Source: Cokeromyces recurvatus | Lineage: Eukaryota > Mucoromycota > Mucoromycetes > Mucorales > Mucoraceae | Direction of reading: 5' to 3' | Assembly: GCF_025118155.1 (NCBI RefSeq) | Contig: NW_026251387.1 | Location: 1,643,501 to 1,707,500 of the forward strand | DNA: 64,000 nt | Shown here: piece by piece, positions 50,301-62,600 of the stretch | How the letters are laid out: each line of letters starts with the position of its first letter | Position numbering within the stretch: the first letter of the stretch is position 1 | Translations under genes and position numbers: made by a program | Notes under the pieces: generated by a model | Databases searched by the model: none | Seen by the model: only the letters and a program-made list of their open reading frames with translations | Told to the model about the DNA's origin: nothing

Positions 50301-53300
50301 AGCAAAAAATAAATATTCTCTTGGTCTTTGCTCCCCTAATGTTATGCTATTCTATTTTTTTTTAGTCCCTAATCTGTAACTATTTATAGCATTCATTAAA
50401 CACAGCTACTATGTTGGGTTCTCTGCTGGTTGGCGTTTTATGCTATACTCAAAGTATCCTCTTATAGTTTATTATTATTATTAAATATCACGTAATACAT
50501 ATATTTATAGATGTACAAGCTATAAAAGCTCGGAAATAACGAGAATCCCCCTCCCTTCATTCATATTTAACATATTAAATACACGTTAACTATGCTTCCT
50601 TTACACAATAAGTTTATAGCTGCCTATAAGAATTAGTACACTTCATGAACTTGATTACTTGTAGCACAATAAAGTTCCGCACGCAACATCAAACTCTTCA
50701 GAGAAATAAAAAGAAAAGAAAAGAAAAAGAAAAATAAAGCTCCTGGATTAACTCCTTTTTTTTTCATTGAACCAAAAGTATAGTCCTTACAATATTTTAT
50801 ATTGCTTTATTATCCTACTCCCCCCTTTTTTTTACTCTCGCTCCTAAAGATTATTATTATTTTTCCAGTTACTCATTTATTCCCTCGGTTGATATATTCC
50901 GGACATTTTTGATTTATTGAGCAACTTGAGCACATTTGTATCATTAATTATGTGTGAAACGTAAATATTACTTTATTAGTAACGAGGAATGCCAAAATGA
51001 AGATAGATCTTGGAAATGCTACTAATTGTATCTTATTTAGCTAAAGCCTTCCTTTTTTTTTGTTGCTATTTGTAAACAATAAATTAATAAATCAAAAGTT
51101 TAAAATACTCAAAACTTAAAACTTACATAGACTACTATTATAGCTGTTTATTTAAACTTGCTTATATTAACTGCATACAGCTTTAAAACATATTTAGAAG
51201 AAAACCAAGTGACATAAAAACGTCTACATTTGTGTAGCAAAGTTATTTTATTTTAATTATTTTTTTTAGCTAACGATAATTTACTAATCTAGCAATACTA
51301 TTCAGTTAATATAATGATCTACTAAATGTTCAAACACTATATAAATCTATGTCTAACGTATTTATTTATGACCCTCTCTCTCTTTCTTTCTCTCTCTTTT
51401 TTTTTTTATGTCAATTACATTTAAATCAATTTGAAGTCTCTCTCTTTTTTTTCTTTTATTCTTCTTTATATTCTATATACTTATAAGGAGAGGATTATAA
51501 GGTACATTTTACAACTTGTACTCATGTGTATCAAACTTACTTTTATTACGTATGTAAATAATGCTTTTTTTTTGTTAATGAAGAAGGGTTTTTTTTTTCT
51601 ACTACCAAAGCGTAATAGATATGAAGCCGCATGAATTTCATCCTTCTACTGATGGTATATATTACGTGCTTATCAAGTAAGAATTTTTTTTCTTTAAAAA
51701 AAAAATAAATCTTTTTTAATATATATTTTACATAACACAAAAGCCGTGCATATGCATGGTATATATTCATAGATTACACAAGTAATAGAGATTAAATACA
51801 TTTAAACGTATCTGTACCGTTTCTATGACGACAAATATTATCTTCTATTGCCACAGGAACTTAATTTAAAACCGTGAACTTATAGTTTTGATATTTGTCA
51901 ATTAATAATGCATATTTGCTAAATATAAACCTATAAAACAGTAATAAATGGGATGATTTGTTTGGGTTTTGTTATAAGCAATACATGTAAACCGGCGATA
52001 AGCCATATATAGTAAAAAAGGAAAAAAAAATAAAAAATAAAAAATAAAAAATTCTTCGAAAAAAATGGCAAAAGCCCCTGCTGCATTGACTTTGCAAATC
52101 ATTAGTTTACATATCTGGAGCTCAATAAATCGTGCACTGTCCATTTGCTTCTCAATAGATGTACTTTTAATAAGAAAAGTTTTATTTGATTTTTTTAAAA
52201 AAAAGGAAGTAAATATCTCAAATTGTCTTTCTTCTTTAATATCAACTTCATGCTTTATAAACGAAAAAAAAAAAAAAGAAGAATATAAAGTTCAAATTTA
52301 ATTGAAAGCTGAGCTATTTTTAAAAATTAACTAAACTAAATTGTCCAACTTTCTAGATGTATTTCCTATCCTTTGTACTTTGCAGTTTAAAGATTATAGT
52401 TGTTTTTTTTTTGTCAAAATCGTACAAAATCTTTAATTTTTTTGCATATTCCCTTTGCAACATGAGACATAGTAAAAAAAAAGAATATAGTGGATTTATA
52501 CTAAACTGCAGGAATGGAATAATAAACAAAAGCAACTATATATTAATATTAAGCACATGTGCTTGTCAGAACCAAAGAAAAAAAAGGAATAAAAATTTGC
52601 CCGATTTGGAATAAAAGCTTCCATACAAAGTTACTTGATTTTCCTAGGTACATTTTGTAAATCCAGAAAAAAAAATGTCTATCGATTCACTTACATTTAA
52701 ACACACTCATCTTATTTCTATTGTATTTCATTTAGTACCAAAGAAATTTCCTGTTTTACTATAAATTTTTATTAGAAAAATGACTACTACATTTGCTTGT
52801 AAATATGTAAATAAATATCTATTGTTTATTTCATTTTAATGGAAGAAGGAGACTTTCTTATTCAGTTGCGTTTAATTAAAAAAAAAAAGTTACACTTTCA
52901 AAAGGGATTTTAAGCTCACTAAAAAAAATGCTAATTATAGTAGAATAAGGGGTAAAAAAAGCAGATAGCGTGATGAGGAACCATAGTAGTTTACTATTAT
53001 TAAAACAATTGAGAAACTCCTAGATTAATAATGAATTTTAAAAAGTTAGAACAAATACTTAATAATTATATTTTTTTTTTAAAAAGAAAAAAAAAGTATA
53101 TTGACACAAAGAAATAGCATATAGTTTGTACGCTTATTCTAATTTATGCGCATTTATAATATAACATGCATTTAAAATAACTATTTAATATATACAGCCT
53201 AAAAATGAAATTAGAAAATTGAAGGGATTTTTTTTCTCATGATATGCATTTCAGGATAATCTTATGTGAATTCATGGCTAATTGACATTATCCCGCAAAA

Positions 53301-53668
53301 GAATTAATATTTTAATAAGAATTAACAAAGCTATAGGAGGATATATATCGTACCTGGAGGCGGTCTTTAACCATATATAGCTACTATAAAGAAGGATATT
53401 AAAAAAAAAGTAAAATAATAATAATAAGCATGAGGAGGATACCAAAGTAAAATACAGTAAAATCATAGAATTTAAAGGAGTTGAAAATAAATAAACTTTT
53501 CAAAATTTACACAAAGTCTAAATACGAGAAACACTTTTTATTGGTTGGATGATCACTTTGTACTTTTTATGTTTTCAAATAAATACGGGCTCAAGTCAAA
53601 CCAAAAAAGAAAAAAAAAAAAAAAAACTACAAATATTTATCAATTAATTTTAAATAATAATAATTACT
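46543..53668. other. Gene-free 7.1-kb AT-rich interval
   Basis: Between the start of the RhoGEF gene and the MATA-HMG gene. It holds a T54 tract (47331-47384), a CT-rich patch (about 51370-51400) and many short A/T runs. Frames present are short and either homopolymer-coded or without family resemblance. A weak cysteine-containing stretch on the minus strand (about 48160-48245) could be a transposase relic. The right end must hold the HMG gene promoter. No tRNA or repeat array seen. Confidence 0.6.
47331..47384. repeat. T54 homopolymer
   Basis: Longest homopolymer in the window, preceded by about 60 bp of T-rich sequence with single interruptions. Confidence 0.9.
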
Positions 53669-54678
53669 ATGAAAACTGATAATCAATCAAATATTCCAAG
53701 ACCTTTAAATTGTTTCTTATTGTATCGTCTTGAAAAACAAAAAGAAATTGTAGCTAAATGCTTTGGTGCTAATCATCGTGATATCTCTAAAATTATTGCA
53801 AAATGGTGGAAAGAAGCCTCTGATGAAGAAAAAAAATATTATCGCGAAAAGTCTCGTATTGCCAAGTTAGAACATAGTAAAATGTAAGTATTTAATAAAT
53901 AAAAAATAGTTTAGTTTAGTTTGGCATTTGTTAATGAGAATTCCATTTAATCATTAGATATCCAAATTATAAATATGCTCCAAAGAAGAAGACTACACCA
54001 AAGCGTGTTTATATTCGAAAAAGTAAAAAGAATCAATTTACTTCTCGTATTGAAGAAAATAATAAGTTAATGGAGATGATTTACAAAAATCCTTCAGCTC
54101 TTGAAACAATTACTGAAGAAACCACGCTTTCTACCTTCAAGAAGTCTTCCACAAATGAGGCTACAAGAAAGACTTCTAAATATGCACATATGAAAAAGAC
54201 AGTAAAGCAAACTACATCTGAAAATGACTTGATTATGAACTACTCTAATCCTATTGCAAATCAATTATCTCCTGGATTATCTTACACTTCTTCTGTATCT
54301 CCTCAAGTTGGCTCATTCTTTGACTATGACATCTCTAGCCCCTATACAGTATCTACTCAATTGGACACTACTATGAACACCTATCCAATCTCATATAACT
54401 ATACAAACAATACACCTTTTATGAATAGTTATAATGCTTATGATAACTTAATCTATGACTCTAAAGATTACTTTAATTTCAACTCTATTACTACTAATAC
54501 CAATACTAATACTACCATTAATAATGAATCTATGGTTAAAAATACACAAAATTTGGGCTATATCAGACCATTTGAACCTCTGTTTGACTTCCCTCAACAA
54601 CAGCTTAATGATGATCTTTTAATGATGCAGATCAATGCTTCTATCAACTATATCGATCCTACTCTTCTTCATATGTAA
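53669..54678 (+). CDS. MATA-type HMG-box transcription factor
   Basis: Two exons (53669-53883, 53958-54678) join in phase to 311 residues. The HMG box fills about residues 9-80: IPRPLNCFLLYRLEKQKEI, ANHRDISKIIAKWWKEAS, EEKKYYREKSRIAKLEH and YPNYKYAPKKK. The IPRPxNxFxxYR opening and PxYKYxPKKK ending are signatures of the MATA_HMG class, which includes fungal mating-type proteins and Mucoromycota SexM/SexP. The intron splits the box near its end. The remainder is Asn/Thr/Tyr-rich with no other domain. Neighbours are HPRT and DNA-PKcs, not the triose-phosphate transporter and RNA helicase that flank the known Mucorales sex locus, so it is probably a paralogue outside that locus. Its box is not obviously damaged. 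Confidence 0.9.
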
Positions 54679-55052
54679 AGCTTATATACTCGAAAGGGGA
54701 AAAAAAAAAATTTTTTTTTATACTTTTTAATTTAATTATTTATGCTACAAAATGGCCGTTTTATTTTTATATACCATTTCTTTTCTACACATTAATACTT
54801 TTTATATACCTTTCTTATGAACTTTACTTATGTTCGTATTATATACTTCTTTGACTACCTTCCCACTCCACCCGCTCACACCCATTTTTTAATATCATGA
54901 AACTATGACAGGTTCAAGTTTTTCTTTTCTCTTTTTCTTTTTAAACCAAATAGATTTCTTTAAAATATATAATATATAATAAACTTTAATATCGATTTAT
55001 TAAATATGCTTAAATTCTATAAGGATTTTTAATTGCAATACAAATAAACATT
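54679..55052. other. Convergent spacer HMG/HPRT
   Basis: 374 bp between two convergent stop codons. AT-rich with AATAAA-like sequence near 54978; likely both 3' ends. No gene seen. Confidence 0.5.
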
Positions 55053-55874
55053 TTAAATAGCATACTTCTTCTTGCCCTCATCCTGCAAAAAAGAAAGTAT
55101 ATATACAATTCAGTATCACTTAATTTATCAAGAAGAATGATAAATACTTACACTAATAACACAAATATGATCTAAATCACGGAAATACTCATTGTAATCC
55201 AAGGCGTAACCTACAACAAAAGCATCAGGAATAGCAAATCCAACATAATCAGGTATATAACCATTGCTCTTGGGAGTTTTCTTAATTAACAAACTGGTCA
55301 CTTTAATTGACTTTGGTTCAAATGTTTCCAACTTCTTTAGCAATTGAACCATAGTAGCACCAGTATCAATAATATCTTCAACAATTAAAAGGTTCTATTG
55401 GTAAAAGTATTGAAGAAATATAGTCTTAATACTCTTTTATCTATTAATATTATTTTTTATTTTTATTTTTTTTTATTCTTCTTTACATACCTTTCCTCTA
55501 AATTCATTGCATTCTTCATCAGTAATGGACATGGTAACACCTTCTGATTGATCATTTTTGTATGACTTGACACGGATAAATTCTAAGCTCAAAGGTATAG
55601 TCTCACCATTTTTTGTGGTTAATTTTTTTACAGCATTGATAAGATCAGCAAAATATTGATGACCACCTTTTAAGATACAACAAACAACTAAAGGACCCTT
55701 GGCTTCGTCGACAATTAAACGTGCCAATTTGTTAACTCTGTCCATAATTACACCATGAGGAATAAGAATGGAAGAAACATCTCTTTCATAATGAGAAGGA
55801 ATGACAAAATGATCAAGAGAATAGTGATTCTTTTCGGTTGTTACGTCAATGTATTGAGAAGCGTCCATTGGCAT
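55053..55874 (-). CDS. HPRT: Hypoxanthine-guanine phosphoribosyltransferase
   Basis: Purine salvage enzyme converting hypoxanthine or guanine plus PRPP to IMP or GMP, in the cytosol. Three exons join in phase to 218 residues (55874-55491, 55394-55152, 55082-55053), the same length as the human enzyme. Visible motifs: [16 protein letters not shown], the [13 protein letters not shown] loop, [11 protein letters not shown] (flexible catalytic loop), the PRPP motif [14 protein letters not shown], and the C-terminal [19 protein letters not shown] with [10 protein letters not shown]. The match is closer to the animal-type HPRT than to the shorter divergent yeast Hpt1. Start: the ATG at 55874; a second Met two codons later is equally possible. 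It shares a divergent upstream region with the DNA-PKcs-like gene. Confidence 0.96.
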
Positions 55875-56552
55875 TATAGTTTAAATTATTAAAAGTAATA
55901 TTAAAGAAGAAAAAAATATTTTTTAAATGGATTCAGAAACCTTTAAAAATTATTTAGTGACTGCATTTTATGAGATTTACCGAATTTTTTCAAAAAAAAA
56001 AAAAAAAGTGACATATTTCGAAAAATTCAGTTTAAATTCGTTTAAAAATAAAGCTATTTGTTTGATGCTATCGAAAGAATAACTTACGATTCAATCCTAT
56101 GAACAACAGTGAAAAAATAGTAAATGTAGCTACTATATTTAAGTTTGTTTTACCTTATTATCTTGAGAAATCTACTCGATTTTGTCCATGTCTTTTTTTT
56201 TTCCTTTTCTATAATGTTAACATACATAATTGCCTTTAGCCCAGAAATGCTATTGATGTTCTTATTTAATATTTAATAGATAAATTGCCCTACTATCTAC
56301 TCATACAACAACAATACTGATCTGTATTCACTGCTATTGTTCTCTATGCGGTCGATTATATCCAGCACTACTCCGACTTTTAACCCGTCCAGTCTTCACT
56401 TATTTTTACATTTACCTTTACTCTACTATTATTATTATTATTATTATTATTATTTTTGTTTTGTTTCCTAATCCTTTATGTATTCGGTCTGGGAGGATAG
56501 TTCTTTCAATTCCATGTATTCTTCGGGACTGTAATCAATAAATTTTTCTTTT

Positions 56553-56593
<41 letters not shown>

Positions 56594-56658
56594 TGTATGT
56601 GTGTTTGAAATTTTATTTCATTTCTTTTTTTTTTAATTATTTTATTTAAACTTTCAAA
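55875..56658. promoter_or_regulatory. Divergent spacer between HPRT and DNA-PKcs-like gene
   Basis: 784 bp between divergent start codons, so it should contain both promoters. It has an ATT microsatellite (about 56428-56453) and a T tract of about 38 (56555-56592) close to the DNA-PKcs ATG. No further gene seen. Confidence 0.5.
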
Positions 56659-59600
56659 ATGTCACAATTAAGACGAATTGAGAATTACGCAAAAAGATTA
56701 CACGACAGTTGTGAAAATTCTATTGACAGCGAAGAAGTGTTGCAAACAATTAAAGATATTGGTCATGAATTAATATCTAATATTTCTGAGGACAATATAG
56801 GTTAGAAGCTTAGTAAATTTTAAAGTAGAGAAAGGTGGAGATTTAAAAAAAAAAATATACATATATCCTTTATTTTGATAGATAATGCGTCTTCAGTTTT
56901 GTTTAAACATGATGGACCTATTCACTTTTTTTTCTTCAAGTGCAGAGATACTACAAATGACGATCTTGCTACTGCTGTAACTGAAATACTAAAAACCCTC
57001 TGTACTTTTTTAAAAAGACGAAAAACAAATAAAAGCTTACAAAAGTACTCGAAAGATTTGATGGTAATTTACAGAAAATTTAAAAGATGATTTATGCAGA
57101 ATATATTTATCTTTTTTTTTCCCCCCTTTAATAGAGTCAGTTTCAAACAATAGCATTGAAAAAAGGCAATGCAATTACCAAAGCAACTGCAATTGAAGCT
57201 ATTGAAGTCATGTTGGATATCAGAAATGGATATAATGTTCAAGAATTTAATGTTCCTACACTCTATTCTAGGTGAGTCATTAACTATATCTTTTATCATA
57301 TATAATCAAAAAAAAAAGTTTACCATAAGAGCCTTCTTTTTTTTTTTGTTAATAGTTTCTGTAATCAATATACATTACAAAAGACACCTGCTCGTGTGAA
57401 AGCAAAGGTGATCGAGTTATTAGGTACCATTGCTAGATATTATCCAGATGTAGTTGACGAACTTCAAATTAAAAAATTGAAAAGATGGTGCTTTGATAAC
57501 TTGACGCATCAATTGAATATTTCTTCAAAACCAGAGGCTATAACTATTTCAGGATATTTAACTTGCCTAAATTCTATTTTATATCGAAATGAGCAATCAG
57601 TTCTACTTCAAACTAATGATAGTAATACTCTATTTAATTTCATTTTCAAAGTCTTGAGAGATTATACATATACAAATCGATATGCAGCACCTATCTCTGC
57701 TCTAATGTTATTTAAAGAACACTCAACTCTATTCTCCAATCTACTTTTATATAATAGTGAAAAGCTTTATGATTGTTTAAATTTTTGGGCTTCTCATCAT
57801 AATCAAATTGCATGTAGATATGGGTTAGCAGCTTATGAAGAATTTTTTAGACAGGTGTGCAATTACCTAAAGAGTGTATTTATATCAAGCAATATTAATA
57901 TTATGTTTTATTCAATTTTAGTTATCTGTCGTTTTATATTATAATATTGGAGGCATTCGGGAAAATGATGTATTTAATGTAGGTTTAACTATGATTATTA
58001 ATATTTCCCTCTCCCTCCTCCTCCCCCTTTTTTTTTCCTTTTTATATATGTATATGCATGTATGTATGTATTATCTTCAAGAGATTAATTTATTTATTAC
58101 AGAAAATTATGACTAAATTGAACGAAATCCTTGAAGTAGCTGATAACTTGGAAAACTTGTATAAAATTTCTGTAGCTATTCGTGGTGTGGGCTATTTTTC
58201 CAAAATTTTTTCAAAATTGCCTGAAGATAAAGGAAAAGAAAAAAGAGATCAACTACGACGAATGTTAGTCAAAATTAGTGATTGGTTCTATTCCGAGTAA
58301 GTTGAATATAGTGTATGCTATTGTGCGCTTTATCTATCTATTTATTTATTTATTTATTTATTGAATGCAAATTATTATTATAGAGCCAACACAGATCAGA
58401 AAGAGTATATTCGACATCTTCCAGCATTTATAAAATCATATACATCTTTTGCTGAAGAATTTAATATTATACCTATAGAACTCATGGGTAATCTTCAAAA
58501 AATGTGTGATATATTCATATTAAGTTTTCCACATTTGTCTGGCTATCACAGAAGGATAGGTAGCGTTTACATTCAACAATTATTAAGTATGCTCTATCAG
58601 AAAGGTGGAGGAATTTTTAAACACTTTGCGGAGAACCTCTGTAAGTTTTATATTCCCCAAACTTGAATATCTAATGAATGAAAATATTTAGTCGAGAAAG
58701 CGTTGATATGTACTTGTACGACAATTCACCCACCTAATAAAGAAGACCATCCAGCTTATATGGAATTGGTATTTTTTTGGAAAATAATATTAAGCAAAAC
58801 TTATTCTGAAGTATCACAAATCAAAGTAAAAAATGATAGTGATCAAGAAGAACAAAATGAAGATGAAATTAAAGAAGAAGAAGAAGAAACATATAAAATT
58901 TATCAACAAAGGCCAATTGTGGACCCAGAAAATCTTACAGAAGCATTATATGATTCTTTTATAGTGACTGTTATGAAAGTCATTCAATCATTCAACCTAA
59001 AATTAAAAAACAGAACAGATGATTCAGAATTTAAAGAGGTTAAAGATAATACCAGTATTGTTTCCAAATCACTTCAGCCTGTCAACCAAAAAGATTTTAT
59101 TTTGTTTCAAAATCTCATAGATTTCTGGTGCATTGTAGTAAAAGAGATTGATAATATGAGGTTGACGCATTGGGTTTATATTTTCAGTACAACCATGATT
59201 GATCAAAGTATCATTCATCCTCTAGTGAGTGGATTTTATAAGATGCTATCTGAGGTCTTGGTTGTATGTGAAAGGATCCAGTTTTTTAAGGGCTGTAAAT
59301 CATACTTTTTAAATGAAAAAAATGGACTTACAAAAGAAAATATGTCAAAGGTAAATTACATTAATATGCATGTGAAGTAATTGGATTCATAAGATATACT
59401 AATGATTTTTTTTTTTTTTACATAGCCAAATGAATATGCAACATATCTTGTACTTTATGAATATCTAAAAGAAGTTTGGCATCGACTTCAACAGTTTACA
59501 GATGAATTGTTAGCATCTTGTCTTCAATTAATATTGGCCTATCCGATTGAATTTTTTAATATTGAAGAGCTTACTATACCTCTTGAAAAAGCTTTACGAT

Positions 59601-62600
59601 TAGGCATCACGTACCATCCTTTAGCTACTATTGCCATTGATAGTATAGACAAATTAATGGATCCTAATCTCAATCTTGATATTAATTCAGATTTTTTATC
59701 TCGAATTTTGCCCTATATCAATGAATATCTTCTTATTGGTGATGTCTCCTTCATTGAAGAAGAAGAATACATAGGTAAGAAAAAAAAGTACAATACACCC
59801 ACCGCATCACAGCGTAAATACCAAGCTGTTCAGGCAAAAATGACATCGGATCAAATTGGAGTTATAAAACGTAACTATGCTGGGCTCCCTGAGCTTCAGA
59901 AACGAATGATGCAGTTTTTAGGAAGATTAGGTGGTAAGAATAAGCAACTTCTTTTACAAAGTAATGATTCTATACAAAATAATGGAATGCTCGCATGGGA
60001 TTCTGCTAAAAAACTTAAATTACGTGTGCCGTTTATGAATACAAAAGTGGATATATATGTTGATGAGTATTTGCCACGAATTTGTGAACTCGCTGAATCT
60101 TCACCAGATCGACAAGTGAAAGTAGCTGCCTGTGAATTATTACATGGATTAGTTATCTATATGATTGGTGATAGAGCTTTTAAAGCACAAACAACACGAG
60201 ATCCAACTGAGTCTGATTATCACAAACTGTACATACGTCTCTTCCCTGTCATGATCAACTTGGCTATTGACCCTGATCAAATAACAAGGGATATTTATAG
60301 ATTATTAAATTCACAAATCATCCATTGGCTAACAAATAATGCTCAGGCTGAAAACCCAGAGACAATTGTATTGTTGCAAGCACTATTAGAAGCATCTTGT
60401 AGTACAGATGCAGGTCTTCGTGACTATGGCACTGAATGTATTCAAGAATTCGTAAAATGGTCAATTAAACAAACGAGTCAGTCAACTAATTCTGTTCACA
60501 ATATTGAATCCTTACTCAAAAGATTATATAACCTAATGAACAGCCCTAGTGCATCAAAAAGATTTGGTGCTGCTTTAGTATTTAATCGTATATATCGACT
60601 TTATCGAGAAGAACCAAGATTAGTTGGTATATATACATTCGAAATTCTCGGACAGTTCCTACTTAGTTTAAGAATAACAGAAACAGATCATCCCTCAATT
60701 GGAACGCGAGATCAAATTATTGAAGCAATCTCTCATATCAAGCGCATTATTTGTGAAAAGTCCCAAGTCTTTATGAATGAAAATTCACAAAGACCATTTA
60801 TTGGGCACCCTGGAGTCAAAGATATGGATTGCTTAGTACAATGGTTATTCAAAGAAAGTGGAAGACCTCAACGTGCTTACGCTAAAACTTGTATTCATCT
60901 TTTCATTGAATTTGCAGTGCTACTGCCTGATATTAAGAGCTGTAAGCAATGGCTTTCGCGTCAAAGTTCTTTTAATACACTATTAATCAATGTATACGAA
61001 ACGGATCGACTGAATCTACCTTTAAAAGCATCTGTAGGAGAACATCCTATAGATGTCTATCATCATTGGCTTAAGCAATTAAATTGCACTATAGATGGTT
61101 ATATCTGGCTTATTGAATGCGAAATCATGGATCCAGTTGACCTAATCCAGTTACCATCGTCGATCTTTTTCGATGCTATAGCTTTCTTTATAGAGAATTC
61201 CCCTCAAAATTATTTGGATGTTGAACAATTTTATACTAATATGAGTGAGAAAGTAAAAGTAACTTCAGTATATGCATATATATCAGTAAGGTTGATCTAT
61301 TTGATCGACTTGATATACAAATCCCCTCAGTCTCTTCAATATGCAGAGAAGAAGCTTTCTTTTATTTTGCTGCATAAAAAATTTACGGAATGGGTTGCAA
61401 GGGCCTTAATTTTACCTAAGCAAGTCTCTGAAATAATTCAATCGTATCAAAAGAATATGATTACTCAGTCAGATATGAAGCGTATATTTGATATTGCAAA
61501 ACAATTTATCACCACCATGAAGACAAAATCGTCCATTGGTTTTATAGATGCCTTGGCTGTTTCTCTCGGCAAGATATTACAAGATCCAAAGATAGATCTT
61601 TTGTTAAATTTAGCACATAATTTAGGTATGTTTATTATTATTATTTTGAGGAGAGAAGAAAATGAGGGTGTATTTGTGTGATGATATTCTAATAATACAA
61701 TTGATGATATTCTAGGACGGTCAGCGCTCATAGAAGTAGCTCAAACGTTTGAGGGCATAAAATTTCTTCAATCCTTGAATATTTTCGATTTAATATGTCA
61801 AAAGGCAAATGCATTGAATAGTAATTACCCGAATAGTGCCTATCAGTATTGCGTAAAGCTATTCGATCGTTATTTACAAGACTGTGAATTAGTTCATGAT
61901 CCTCTTGAGCTGCAACACACAGGCAATGCCATCACAATAAGTTTTCATCAATTAGGCCATGTAAAATCTTTTGCATCACAATTACTGGTAAGTTAAGACC
62001 TATAATTGAAAGAAAAAAAAGTATAAAAAAATTTATTAAATATGTTTAGGCATTTGTTGGGCCGTTGGCAAAGTTAGAAGACTCGGAGAAACTAAACATA
62101 TTTCAAAGACATGAAGAATATGTAACGTTTTTTTTAAAAAAAAAGATATCAATGAAGATTAATATGATTTTGTACTTTTTTTTAAAGATGGCTAAATGTA
62201 TCACTGATCATTTTGATATATTCTCTGAAATCTTCGTGGATAATATAGAGTCTAAATTAGTTTGCAACTATCTTTTTTATTGTTAGAATTTCTTAAAAAC
62301 AACAGAATTCAGCATCGAAAAATGATTTGGACTTTATCAAATTATGTAAGCCACTAAATATTTTGATTATTGTGTGCATGTTTGTTTTTTCTTGCTCATA
62401 CTTTACTTTTAAATAGCTTACTATGAATCCAACCTTATTAAACTCGATGTAACTGGTTGAATTATTTTAAAGTAGAAACATTCTAATTTTTCTTTTCTCT
62501 CTCTTTTTTTTTATAGTGCTACACATTGGAAAACAGATGATCAACTTCTTGATTTAATAGTTTTGTTAAAATCATTATTCGGAGCTGATCCAGGACTTAC

